Shown: positions 1-12,500 of the stretch, one piece after another
Layout of the letters: every line of letters begins with the position of its first letter
Numbering within the stretch: the first letter of the stretch is position 1
DNA from: Pseudopyrenochaeta lycopersici
Taxonomy: Eukaryota; Ascomycota; Dothideomycetes; Pleosporales; Pseudopyrenochaetaceae
NCBI GenBank assembly: GCA_003313425.1
Contig: NHZP01000059.1
Span: 62,001 to 126,000, forward strand
DNA: 64,000 nucleotides
Direction of reading: 5' to 3'
Program-made: the position numbers and the translations under genes
The notes under the pieces: generated by a model
Databases searched by the model: none
Told to the model about the DNA's origin: nothing
Seen by the model: only the letters and a program-made list of their open reading frames with translations

Positions 1-1389
1 GCTAGAAGGAATGACTATTAAGCCAGCTATAAGTGACGGCTAGAGTGCGTGCCTGCAAACCCTCGAGGGCCATAGCAGTATTATCAGCTCAGTAGCCTTC
101 TCGCACGACTCGGCCCAGCCGGCGTCAGCGTCGGGCGATAGGACCGTCAAGATCTAGGATGCGAGCAGCAGCGTATGTCTGCAAACATATAATATTAGGA
201 AGGCTCTTTACAACTTATCCTTTAACTCTACTAGCCCCTGTCTTTATACTAAAATAGGTCCTGTCAATCTTTAGAGCCTAGAAGTTTCTAGTATAAGAGA
301 TATCGCAGAACCTAAAAGCTACCTACACGTAGACACTAATCTTAGCTTAGACAGTATATAGATTAAGTATGCTAGCAATAACATTCTATAAATACTATCT
401 AAGTACTAGCTATTATACTTATCTATGTCTAGGAATATAGTTGTAATAGGTGTTAGCTCTAGAAGAGTATAGACTCTCTCTTTCTTATCTTTTTTTATTT
501 CTTAACTTTATTTTATAGGGAGATAGGGAAATACATAAATATATAAGCTATATATCGCTATATAGAAGCTTTAAGAATCTTATAAGAGGGCAGCTGTTAC
601 TATATAACGCTGCTTAATTAATTCTAAAAATTAGATTCTTACAGCGCGTAGGTACGAAGCAGGCTAGTAAAGCAGGTAGTCGTAGACGCTTCTAAAAAGC
701 TCTTAGCATACGTTACAGCTACTCTCTATTATAAGCAGTTAATCTATTATAGGTTTAGCGTTGAAGTTTTTACAATACCATATAGTAATATCTAGGCACG
801 CTACTGTAAGCTAGCTGCACGCTAAGACACATTAGGGTGTCCTGACGCGATAGGTCACTTTTTAAGACCTTTAGTTCTACCCGGCGAAACTCCTAGATTC
901 TATCTCTACTAGCTTAGCGCTAGTATTAAAGCTAATTACAATAATCTTCCTTAATTTAACTTTATATTAGACCCTCTAATTTACTAACATACTCTTTAAC
1001 TCGCGGATAGACAGGGGTATTAACGAAAGGTCGTTTGACAACAGTAATAAAATAATTCACGGCATGACTGACATTATAGTAAGGCTCGTCAGAGACTAGT
1101 ACATTGAAAGAGCATTAATTTTAGAACATTATTCCGCTAACTGCATATCTATGGACCTAGGAATAAAAGGTTGCGAGGCTCCGAGGTGCAAATGTGTCCT
1201 GTTACACCGTGCGTCCCGGCACGCTTGGACTGACGTTAGTCTTCTTCTTCTTCTTCTTGTTTCATTTACCCTAACCTCTCCCGTAGGATATGCAGGCTAC
1301 CACTACTATAGTCTATCCTTTCACAGCTATTCTACAGTAATCTACTACATGCACAATATTTTAGCCTTATTATAGCCTATAATAGTTAC
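1..1389. other. RIP-degraded and low-information flank
   Basis: Positions 1-1020 are mostly TA-rich with stop codons in all frames and few CpA or TpG dinucleotides, as expected of RIP-mutated repeat DNA; 1-180 and 1020-1290 are less altered. A short CTT microsatellite lies near 1240-1258. The only sizeable open frame (about 1151-1375) crosses this simple repeat and shows no recognisable domain. No gene is supported. Confidence 0.6.
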
Positions 1390-3757
1390 CTTACTTATAA
1401 CTCTTATTCTAGGGCCGCCCTAGAGCCCTTAATATAAATCTCTTAGACGCTTCCGCGAAGTCTAGTACCGCATCTAGGACGCTGTTCTTACTTATCTATC
1501 CTTTTACTTGTCTTTAGGGTTTCCCTCCTAGCATTTCTGCAGTGCTATTAAATGCCTCTCCTATCTTACTCTAGAGCTGCTACCTAATTTCTTTTAGTTT
1601 TAGGTAATCTACTAACATATATACTACTATTTCTCTTACTTTATATTCGCACTTATCTTCCTTACTAAAGCAGAAGATTTAGGCATACGCTGTAAGTTAA
1701 GAGTATCCCGTCCTAGGTTATATTAGTAGATATGCTTAGTTTCTCTACTAAGAACTGTAGAGCTTCTGCATGCGCTTAGATAAGAGTCTATTATTAATTC
1801 CGCAAAGTTGTTTACCCTTATCTAAAGCTTAGTATTCTACTTTCTATTCTTCTTATAATTTCTCCCTTTATAGCTTCTTTAATAATAAGGAGAGACGTTA
1901 AAACGTATGTGCCTCCTTAGGACTAATAGCTTCTTTCGCTAGCCTGTCTACTACTTTATTTCCTAGGATTCCCTCGTATGCAGGTATCTATAAAAGGCGC
2001 AGTAGTATCCTTTATACTCGCAGGCTTTCTACTCTACTTAGTATGCGTCGCACAATCTATTAACCTAGCTTATTAGACGGGTTCGCTATAGCTTATAAGG
2101 CTAACTTACTATTACTTATAATAGTAAAGGTTCTATAGTTTTAGTGTAATCTATTATAGTCTACTGTATACTTACTTTTAGCTAAACCTATTACGTAATT
2201 AATTATAATAAGCTTAGCAGCGTAGACAGACTAGTATTTATTTAGGCTAATACTAGTTTACTATAACCTTTTTATCTTACTCTACCTATCTAGCACTACT
2301 ACTGCAGCGCCTAAGTGTCAGATACAAGCGAGGGTACGCGATACTGTATTGTAGTACAAAGCTCGGGTGTAACCACTTGGCACACACTCTCCATAAAAGG
2401 AGAAATAGAGAACACAGAATAGATCAACCACGTTCATTATCAAAATTCATCAAAGATAAAGCTAAATAGTCCTTGAATCTGACACTAAGTTACTCTTCTT
2501 TCTTAAGGCATTAGAGAAGACTACTATTTCTAGCGCGGATATAAGGTTAATAATCTTCTTTTTTACCCCCTTATTATCGCTAATATTAATTACATTAAAC
2601 ATAGGCTGTTACTATAGTGTGAGAGGCCTAGGTTAATCCTCTCTAGGTCTTAGGTATTATCTAGGTCTATAGTTTTAATAGCTTCTACTAATAGGAACTT
2701 AGGATATATCCCTTTCTATATACACTTCTTCTTTATCTATTCTAGGATATTCTTTATTAGATATCCTTCTAGAAGCGTATAAAGGCTAGTAATAACATTC
2801 TATACTTATTATTTAAGCTAAAGCCTTATTAGCGTTACGTAAGCCTCTACTTCTAATATTTAAGTAGTAACTATTCTAAACGCTAAAAGTATCTTAAGTA
2901 GCGCTATTCTCTATACTAAGTTAAGTATTTTAAGATATCCTTTATCTTTCTAGGAGTTATACTATATTATTAACGCGTAGTCTAGTCTTAGGGTAACATA
3001 TACCTAGTATAGTTGTCTTATTTAGGTTAAGTAAAGGTGTCTGACGCTGCCTATAGTAAGAGCTGTTGTAGTAGTAGTCTTAACTGCTTACTGCACATAC
3101 TGTTTCTATCTTAGCTCTTAATTAAATATTACTCTTAGCAGCTTTACTATTAAAGATGCCTTTATAGTTTATCTATTTATAGTCATTTCCCCTTTAACTA
3201 GTTCTTTCTTCTTCCTTATTAGGTATATTAGCTCTGTCTTCTCCGCCGCAAAGTATAAGCCTGTTCTCCTTACCTATACTTTAATACGTAGAATGTCTTC
3301 TTCCTAGATCTTCTTAATATTTGCTTCTATAGATAGTCTAGCCTTCTAGCGGAAGTAGTTATTAATATATATAGATGCTCCCCTTTTTATGTCTACTAGC
3401 TAGTTTACTAAGTCTACATTAAAGAAGGCGAATAAGATTAGTAATAAGGGGGAGCCTTAGGCCAGCCAAGCATGTCCTAGGGGCGCCTCCTCTGTCTTAA
3501 AGTTATTAAACTTTATACTAGCTGTTCTTCCCTCTATAAAGCTTTATATCTACTTCCTTACTATAGTAGGAATACCTTACTCCTCTAAGCGTGCGTCTAA
3601 CGTTAACTTATTAACTCTATTAAAGGCACCTTTAAGGTTAAATGCTAATAGCGTAATTACCTTATCCTTTAACTAGGCCTAGTTAATAGCGTTAGCTAGG
3701 ATAAGAAGAGCTTACTTTATTATACGTCTAGTTTATCTACTAAACTACGTTTCTAGT
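1390..3757 (-). mobile_element. LINE (Tad/I-like non-LTR retrotransposon) relic, 3' part
   Basis: On the minus strand, 3720 down to 3380 translates, across several stops, into a non-LTR reverse transcriptase core: a KVITLLAFNLKGAFNRVNK stretch (the D of the first catalytic motif reads as N), then a GIPTIVRK stretch, then LAxGSPLLLILFAFFNVDLV, which matches the conserved QGSPLSPxLF motif. Sequence further down (about 2300-1900) has the position of the RNase H-like region. The reading frame is destroyed by TAA and TAG codons of the CAA/CAG-to-TAA/TAG type expected of RIP. The element is cut at 3757 by the Copia element and holds a solo LTR at 2316-2484. Its upstream part appears to resume at 16972. 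The low-coordinate boundary is approximate because no poly(A) tail was recognised. Confidence 0.72.
2316..2484. repeat. Solo Copia-type LTR
   Basis: A 169-bp segment begins TGTCAGATAC and ends TCTGACA, the same type of termini as the 194-bp Copia LTR at 3758 (which ends CTGACA in its better copy). It is flanked by a perfect 5-bp direct repeat, CTAAG at 2311-2315 and 2485-2489, the length expected of an LTR element target duplication. No internal coding region is present, so it is read as a solo LTR left by LTR-LTR recombination. Unlike the surrounding LINE it keeps many CpA and TpG dinucleotides, so it was little affected by RIP. A TATA-like ATAAAAGG lies near 2393. Confidence 0.8.
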
Positions 3758-3951
3758 TATCAGATACATGCTACTCTACCAGGCGATGTCAGTAGTAGGT
3801 AATATAGTAGGGCCGATACGACGGAAGTCCTAGAAGTATAAAGGGCAAGAGAACACAGTAGAAGAAAAAATAAAGATAATTATAATTAACACATAATTAA
3901 TTTATTATAATTATTAATTCTAAAAAACATATTTTAGCATTTTATCTAATA
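3758..3951 (+). repeat. Copia 5' LTR
   Basis: 194 bp, beginning TATCAGATACATGC (the canonical TG start reads TA, a RIP-type change) and ending TCTAATA where the partner LTR has TCTGACA. It aligns end to end with 8830-8880 joined to 16829-16971, with differences that are almost all C/T or G/A. Confidence 0.85.
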
Positions 3952-3999
3952 ATTAAGAGTCTTACTACTTTAACCTTACGCGAGAAGTAATAGTACAAC

Positions 4000-6900
4000 T
4001 AATAAACCGCGATTCTAATATTATCCTTACAGATTATATAAGCTAGAAGCCTTAGTATAAGCAGCTAGAAGCTAGATACCTATTACTTAGGGTATAGCAC
4101 CTCGTCAACCCTACGAGCGATGCTGTGCTAAAGACAGAGCCAACCCCTCTAACTAAGCTAAACATTAAAATATATAAGAAACGCACAGTAATTAGAGACT
4201 AACCTCTAGCGAATCTATCTAATTTAACAAACAGTAGATAAACTACATTTAAAACTAATGTTAATTACTATAAGACGCGACTTAACTTATATAAAGTTAC
4301 AGTAATAAACTATAAAGATAAAGATATAAGGTTATATAAGCTGTTAGTCTACATTTAAGTAACAGTCTCTATCTACCTAAAGAAGACGTGCTGCAGACTA
4401 AAGCTCTTAATCTAAGAATAGGTAGCTACTTTAAAGAGCACTATTAGTATTAATAATAAGGAAGAGTAACTGCGCGCTTAGGATTAATATATTACAGCCT
4501 TAAAGCTAATAAGACAACTAATATATTAGGACAGCTAGCTAACTAAGTATAATTACGCAGTAACTATTGCAGAGACTAAAGAAATTAGAGAAGTCTAAAA
4601 ACTTAATTATATAATATAAGATTTCCTAAATATAGTTAGTAAGGTTAGCTCTAACTAGGTACTATTATTCTAAGACTAAAAAAGACGCAAGCTAGGAATA
4701 AATTAAAAAGAAATAATAAAACGCTTCTAAGATTATATAAGCTTATACTACTTAAAAGGGAGATAGTAGAAGGGCGCTTTTACTATAAGTAAAGCTTTAT
4801 TTCTTACTAGTAGTAGTAAATCTACCTAAGATATAGATAGAGACGCCTCTCTTGTGCCTAATAGCGTATTATCTAACTAACCTAAACAGGGGTTAAGGAA
4901 GAAGTCCTTATTAAAAAAACGTATAGCTAGTTAATTAACTATATCTAAGTAGTCTTAGAATTAGGATAAAGCAGTAGCTAGAGGCATAAAATACCCTGCT
5001 TATAGACTACGCTATCTTCTTACTAACTACCTCTATATTAATAATAATAATACTCTAGACTAGTTTAAGCTAAGAGAATTAATATTAGAGCTAGTAAAGC
5101 TATGCCTATAATATAATCCTAATATATAGGAATAAGTAAAAGTATTAAAAAGATAATAAATATAAATACTAAGCTTTAAGAACTCTTATACTCCTACGCC
5201 TAAGATATCTACTAACTAACTTAAAGGTTAGAAGATTATAATAATTAGTGCTGCGTTTATTACTATATCTTTCTAAGCTAAGTATTTAGACTACCTACTA
5301 AAATAATTCTTTATCCTTAACTTAGGCTTAATAATCTATGTTATAAACGACTAAACTTAACTTTAAAACCTGCGTCCTCCTGCTAAGGCAGATTTTATAT
5401 TAGCTAAGAACACATAAATTTAGATATAAGGATATAGAATAGTATAGCTTAACCTAAGAGGGCTATATAGACTAATAAGGCTTGTGCTAAGTAATGTAGT
5501 ATAGTGTCTAGAAATCCTATGTAATCTAGTATTATTTAGGCTGCTTAGGTAACAGGGTGTATAGTAAGATAATAAGAATAAGCCTATAACTCTTAAGAGG
5601 TAAGATAACTTAATAATTATATACCTAAAAGAAGTATATAGATAATAGATACTTAAGTAATAAGATAAAATCTAGGCAGTCTTTTATATAAGAATAATTA
5701 ATTCTTAGGCGAAGCGAGTACTATAGAAAGCTGATGCGATGCGCTAGCATAAACGTATAAGATATCTAGGGCTGGCAGCTATTAAACACCTAGTCTAGTA
5801 ATCTAAGGGAGTGCGCATTAAGGGAGTTATAATAGTTAAGTGTGACGCGTGTAGAAGAGCTAAAACTAAGCATTAAATACAACGCGCGTCTTAATTAAAC
5901 TACGAAGGCTCTAGAGAAAGACTAGCTATTAACTTCTATTCTTATAAGGAGGGAAGCTTAATAAAAGAGAAGAGTTAAATACTTATTACTAATTAATACT
6001 CTAGTTTTATATAGGACTTTTACTTTAAGGATAATTAACTTAGGAGGTTAATTATTAGGTTACTAGATATTATTATCTAGTTCCTAAAGAAGTAGTATAA
6101 TATTACTGTTAAAGTAATTAAATATAATAGTAAGATTATAACTACAAAGCTAGAGGTAGTACTATAGTATACCGCGTAAGTAATATAACTTAAGCTTTTA
6201 GCTCTAGATACCTAAGTATAAAATAGTAGTGCTGAATACTTAGGGGGTGTAGTTAAAGATAAATCTCGCGTGATAAGGCTAGACGTAAACTTACTATACG
6301 AGCTATAGCTAGAGATTATACAAGTAGTAGTGTATCTATATAATTAAACGCTAAACTACTTAAATTATTAGAAGTTACTATACAAAGTCTTCTTTATATT
6401 TATAGCTCTCTAAAACAGTATTACTATAATACCTTAAAAACTAAACCTAGTACACCGAAAAGCATGTAGCTGTAAGGCCTTTACCTTAACTAATAACACT
6501 CTTTAAGGCAAATTACGACTCTAACGTCTTAATCCGCGAGCTTAGATTAGATACCTAGTTAGATATTAGTTATCTAATATCTATAGGATCTAGATTCTAA
6601 CTATAGGCAAGGTAATTAGTACTTAAGACATAGTATTTAATAAAGATATAATATTTAACAGGAAGATAGAAGATATTATAGATAATCTTATGCATAGTAC
6701 CTTAAATAAGATAGCTATATAGGTAAGGTCTGCTAGGCTTCTAGAACCTACCTATAATTAACTAGAGACTAAAACGTTCTTTAAAGATAATATAATATAG
6801 GATACTAAGCTAACTTAAGAATATAATAGCCTAGGATACTACTAAGGAAGGAAGATAGGGTATACCTATCCTACGCTACTAGTAACTCTACTGCTAGTAG

Positions 6901-8800
6901 CGCTGCTTATATATCTGCTAGCAGGCGCTTATTAGGAAGATACTTAAGACTTAGATACCTTATTAAAGACTGTCTTATAGAAGGCCGTATTTATAGCTAG
7001 GACACAGGCTAGGAATATTAGAATATATAAAGGCAGGCTAGTAGATAAAGCTTAAATAAAACGAATACTAGTATAAGGACTAAGGCCTTATCTTAACTAA
7101 CTTCTACTACTACTGTTAACCTAAAGGTAGGTAGAAGAATATCTACTTAGAGACTACTAGAAGGAAGCCTAGAGAGAGTATCTTAAGAGTTATAAGTATA
7201 TAAAATTATAGTCTAAAGTGCCTGTAAAGAAAGTAAAAGTAAAGGGTTAATAGATCTTAGACTGTATATAGGTGTACACCTATAAGCTTAATAAGGACTA
7301 TTACTTTAAGAGCTATAAGGCGCGATTAGTTATCTAAAGAGACTAATAGAGAAATATTACCTCTTAGGAAACCTATATAGCTACTCTTGCGAGCTGTTTA
7401 TTTTAAATACTAATAGCGATTACTACTTATTTTAATCTTAAGCTTAAATAGTATAATATTATAAATACTTTTATTTATATAATAATAGACTAAGAGATCT
7501 ATATAAGAATGCTATATAGCTATTAGAAGCCTAGGATAGTACTGTAAGTTAATAAGGCTTTATATAGGCTCTAAATATTACTAGTCCTCTAGTAGAAGGA
7601 ATTTATATTAACTCTTAAGAAACTAGGCTTTTAGAGTGTCCCTTATAAGCTATGCTATCTAATTAAAGACAGAATTATTATATTCTTCTATATTAATAAT
7701 ATTATTCTTATATATAGTAAGTAGAAAGAGACTAAAGCCTAATAAGTAATTTAATATCTTAGAGATAAGTACTTAATAACTAGCAGAGATAATCTTTAAT
7801 AGTTTCTTAGAGTTAAAGTTATTAGGAGCTAAGAGCAGCGCAAGATTTAGCTATTATAAGCAGTATACGCGGATAAGATTAGCTGTTTAGTTAACAGAAA
7901 GGACATCTAACATAACACTCTAATAGCAGCTATTAAACTTAAGCCTTAGGAAGGCCTAGCTACTCTTTTAGAAATTAATAGGTACTAGTAAAAGATTAGA
8001 TCTCTAATATTTACAGCTATAACTACTTATCTAGACATTATATTCGTAACGTTATAACTAGCACGCTTTCTAATAAATCTAGGACAGGAGTATTATAATG
8101 CAGCTGATCGAGTTCTCCTCTACCTGCAGAGTACTAGAAATTAAGCGCTTAAGCTTAGTAGTAATAGTTAACTAGAAGTTACGAGTAACGCCTCTTTCGC
8201 TAATAATATACTAGACAGAAAGAGCTTACAGGGATATATAACTAAGTTATTTAGTAGCCTAATTACTTAGAAAGTAAGTAAGTAAGATATAGTTATAACC
8301 TTAATAATAGAAGCTAAGCTTCTTACGCTATTATAAGTTATAAAAGAAGCTACATTTATATTATAACTACTTAAGGAACTATAAATTAAACTGCCTAAAG
8401 ACATAATTATAATATAATGTAATAACACTTAAACTATCTAGCGAATTAATAAAGAGGTCTTATAATTATAAACTAAGCTCTAGTATGTAGACATTTATAA
8501 TTATTAGCTAAGACAGGAAGTGTTAAGAAGAAGTATTTAGGTTATCTATATCTAATTAGCTAATATACTAGCTAATAGCTTTATAAAGGCGCTCTTAGCT
8601 AATAAATAGGTATAGTTTTAAAGCTAAATAGGCCTTATAGAGCGTACAGGAAGCAGAGATTTAATAGCAGCGCACTTTAAAGAGATCTAAAGCTAAATTA
8701 AGAAGCTAGAGATTAAGCAGGCGTAGCTAGATAGTAATTAACGCTTCTTACACACAAGCTCTAGGCTTAATAGAAGATAATATAAGTAGTTCTTATATAG
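4000..8800 (+). pseudogene. Copia gag-pol relic
   Basis: Plus-strand translation, interrupted by very many stops, shows the Copia reverse transcriptase start at about 7255-7350 (WVYTYKLNKDYYFKSYKARLV-like, split by stops) and the catalytic box at about 7681-7711, where FYVDD reads FFYINN. RNase H follows at about 8400-8620, with CNNT replacing CDNTQ and a LANSFIKALL tail matching the LADGLTKxL signature. The D-to-N replacements are the G-to-A changes RIP produces. The region upstream (4000-6500) should hold gag and integrase but is too degraded to delimit. It cannot encode a functional protein. Confidence 0.75.
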
Positions 8801-8829
8801 CTTAAAATAGTTTTTAAGCTAAGAGGGTG

Positions 8830-8880
8830 TGTTAGATATATGCTACTCTACTAGGCGATGTTAGTAGTAGGCAATATAGT
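8830..8880 (+). repeat. Copia 3' LTR, left half
   Basis: 51 bp starting TGTTAGATATATGC, matching the first 51 bp of the LTR at 3758. It is interrupted at 8880/8881 by the Gypsy LTR. The last five bases, ATAGT, are the Gypsy target duplication. Confidence 0.85.
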
Positions 8881-9182
8881 TGTAAGGCAGTCAACACGCA
8901 CAGTTGGGACGGTCTTAGTTAAAGAAACTCAATTTAAAAGGAAATGGACAAAATAGCAGATACCTCTTACCTTCAGGGGAGAGGTGCTGCCTATATACAT
9001 GAGCTAGAGCAGGCTAGTCCTGATCCAGTTACCTAGCTTAGTGAAAGGTAAGAGGTAACAGTTACCTTTCACCTGCGTCTAGTAACTTGGCAGGATTGTT
9101 ACCTTTCACCTGCGTCTAGTAACTTAGAAGGATTAAACCCTTTCACCTGCGTCTAGTAACCTGAAAGGATTAAACCCTAACA
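8881..9182 (-). repeat. Gypsy 3' LTR (element orientation)
   Basis: 302 bp, starting TGTAAGGCAG and ending CCCTAACA on the plus strand. It contains three spaced copies of a 22-bp unit CCTTTCACCTGCGTCTAGTA(AC) starting at 9064, 9102 and 9139. It differs from the partner LTR at about 11 positions, all transitions. Confidence 0.9.
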
Positions 9183-9200
9183 CGACCCCCCCCTTTAAAA
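9183..9200 (-). promoter_or_regulatory. Gypsy polypurine tract
   Basis: Immediately internal to the LTR at 8881-9182, the minus strand reads a run of A residues followed by eight G residues and TCG, ending at the LTR boundary. A purine run at this position primes plus-strand DNA synthesis in LTR retrotransposons. It fixes the minus-strand orientation of the element. Confidence 0.75.
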
Positions 9201-9544
9201 TAGTAAGGGCCTCTAAACTAAGAGATAAAAATTTAAGATAAAATATAAGAAAACTGTTTACTACTAAGTCCCTCTAACTTAGTAAATCTAGTAATAGGCT
9301 TTATATAGCGCTGCGCATGTCTAAACAGTTTCCTATACAAAATTGCTGAGCTCTAAGGTGTTTTCTAATACTTCTACCCTGCGACGCGAAAACAGAACCT
9401 AAAGACCTTCGTACGATATATATAGGAGCAACCTTTGTAATTCCTATTTAATTGCAAGGTCCCTAGACGTGGCGCGTAAAGCGAGGCGCACTGCGCAGAG
9501 TGAGGGCGAAGGCGAGCAATCTTGAGGCTATAGATGCGCGAATT

Positions 9545-12500
9545 GTTTAGATACCTTCGTCGCCGCTGAGATACTCTTCTGCAGCTAGCCTATCCTTGTT
9601 GAGTGGTGACCAATTTGGAGGCATGCGACAAGTAGGTGGCTTAGGCTTATTAGGCTGTTACTAATAAAACAGATAAGCGTCGTAGTTGTTAGGGTACTCA
9701 GTTGCCGGGTGCTAGGTGGGTTTTAGGTATCCAGTCTATTTAATTAGGTACTGCCACTCGCGCTTTTAGCAGCCTTTAACGCTAGTTTGCTAGTAATTAA
9801 GAAAATTATTAATAAGCTACTTATCTTAAACCTCGCTGTTAGGATTAATTACCTTAACAGCTACTAGCTGAGCTGGCGCTTAATCTAGAAGCCCTTTTAA
9901 GGGCGCAGGCTAAAGAAGCTTAGGGTAAAATATAGGAAAAACTCTGCTGCCTAACATGTCTAGTAGAAGGTCTAATTAATACGCCTAGCTGTTATATATA
10001 ACTCTCGTAACGCTATAAGGCCCTACCTACTTAAGGTCTAGCTTCTTTAATTCTTGTTTAGTAGACTAATTAATTATATTAACTATAACTTAGTCTTGAA
10101 CAGCGTACTTTAGCACTAATTAGCGAGAGGTATTAGCGTAGTAAGCTTATTCCTATTAAGCCTATAGCATTTGTTCTTGTAAATAAGCGACTAGGTCCGC
10201 GTAGGTGTTTATAAGCTCGTCTACCTGGATTTTATTACTAGCTGCGGCGCTACTAAGCTTTTTGTTATAGTTTTCTCTTAGGTGTATACTACTGCGAGGG
10301 TAATATCTAAGATCTGTAAAGAATAGCGTTATGCCTGTAGAGGCGTTAACTGTATTGTTAGCCTGAAACTTAGCGACGTAAAGCTAGGCAGCCTAGTTAG
10401 TTTATGCGTAGTTAATATACTAACAAAGATAAATTTCTAAGGCTTAATTTGCCTGCTTAGTCTGCCTGTCTGTTTTAGGGTAATAGGCTGTTAATAAGCG
10501 CTGTTAGATACGTAGTCGCTTACAGACCTGCCTCTAAAACTAACTAATAAAATTTAAACTGTAGTTAGAGATAATACTAAGGGGAATGCTATATAATTTA
10601 AAGACCTCTATAAAGTACCTAGCGGCTTCAGCTGCAGTACAGCTATACGTAGGGAAAAAGTACTGTCTTTTTGTAAGGCGGTCTATAATAACGAGGATAT
10701 TCTTAAAAGTATAGCTATCTAGCTAAGAGGCAGGTAAATCTTAAATAAAATTAACTAAAATTTCTGTCTAGCGTCTATAAGGCGCTGGCAGTGGCTGTAA
10801 GTAACTATACTTACTATCCTAAGGGCTTTTTATTCGGCGACAAGTAGCGCACGCGTTGTAATACTGTTTAATTAACAGGTGCATCTTTAGCTAGTAATAC
10901 CGCGAGTATATAAGGAAGAACGTGTTGCGAGGGCCCTTATAACTAGTAATTTAATAGTTATAATATAACTCTATAATGCGTCGGCGTAACTATAGGTTAG
11001 GAGGCACGTAAAGCCTAGTCTTATCTATCTATAGGCGTTAGGAAGCTCTTTTACCTATGCTTAACAGGTCTGCAGTAGAGAAATAGTAGCTATTCTTATA
11101 AAACTATAATAGTAATTTGGCAGTTTCTGTGTTAATAGCTTTAAAGGCCTTTTTAGCTATAGCGTCGTTAGCGTACGCGGCATCTAGGATTTCTTCTGTT
11201 AACTAATAGTCGTCCTTGTAACAGGGCAGCGAAGGATCTATTATACTGTTAATAGGCGTAGGATTATTATTATTATTATTAAATTCTACAGGAAAGTCTG
11301 TTCTATAAGCGCGGGTAAAGCAAAATTACACTACCTTAGCTTATTCTTAGGATATTTAGTCTAGGGACTTAGGTTAACTAAGGGCTAAGGCGCGCAAGGC
11401 TGTTACAACTGCTAGTTGCATGCCTAGGGAGAGCACTTAGGGTCTAAGAATAGCAGCCTATATACTATAATAAGAGTCTTCTGTGTCTGTTAGGGTATCC
11501 TAAGGTTAACAGCTTAAAGCGTCCGCTTTACTATTAGTTTCCTTAGGGGTATAGATAATCTTAAAGTTAAACTAGCTAAGAAATAAGGACTACTATACTT
11601 ACTATTAGCTAAGTTTTTTAGTTATTATAAACTATTCTAGGTTCTTATAGTCTGTTATTACCTATATTAGTTAAGAAGAGCCTATAAGTTTAGGCTCCTA
11701 TTCCTTAAATACCTATATAATTACTATAAGTTTAAGATTATAGATGTTATAGTTACACTCTACTAAAGAGTATTTCTTTAAAAAGAAAGTAATAAGTTAT
11801 AGGACGTCCTTGTTATTATATTGCTTTATAACCCTACCTAATACCTATCCTAACGTATTAGTAAAGATGTAGATTTACTTAGCAGGATTAAAATACTTTA
11901 ATACTCTGCCTACACGAAATACTACTTTAAGAGCCTTAAAAGCTTTTACTTTCTCCTCCCCTTATATAATTAGCTTATAACGAACCTTCTTATAGGTAGG
12001 TTTATTAGGATAGCTACTTTTCTTTTCTATAATAGTAGCCTTAATAAGGCGTATAAGCAGTAACACTATCTTTAAGTAGCCTTTAATAAAGCGCTAGGAG
12101 AAGCTAGTGTACCTAAGGAAAGTAAGTACATCTTAAGCAGTCTTTAGTGTTTCTTATTACTATACGGCCTTAATCTTCTCTAGGTTAATTTTAATACCCT
12201 TATTTATAATTATTATACCTAAGAACTTAATACAGTCTATATAAAATTCTAATTTGCGCAGGTCTATATAGAACCCTTTTTCCTTAAAGCGCGTAAGCAC
12301 CTTTTTAACATGCTCTATATAGGCTTCTACTAATTCTAAGAAAACTAAGATATTATCTAGATAGGTAGTACAAAACTTGTTAAGGTACTTAAAAAGAGCG
12401 CTATTAATTACTCTTTAAAACGTAGCTAGAGCATTACAGAGGCCTATAGGCATTACGCGGTATTAATAAGTGCCCTAACGCGTAGAGAAAGCAGTAAGCT

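Noticed and set aside
1151..1375. 74-codon open frame with a leucine run
   Set aside because: The leucines come from a CTT microsatellite; no domain and no conserved context.
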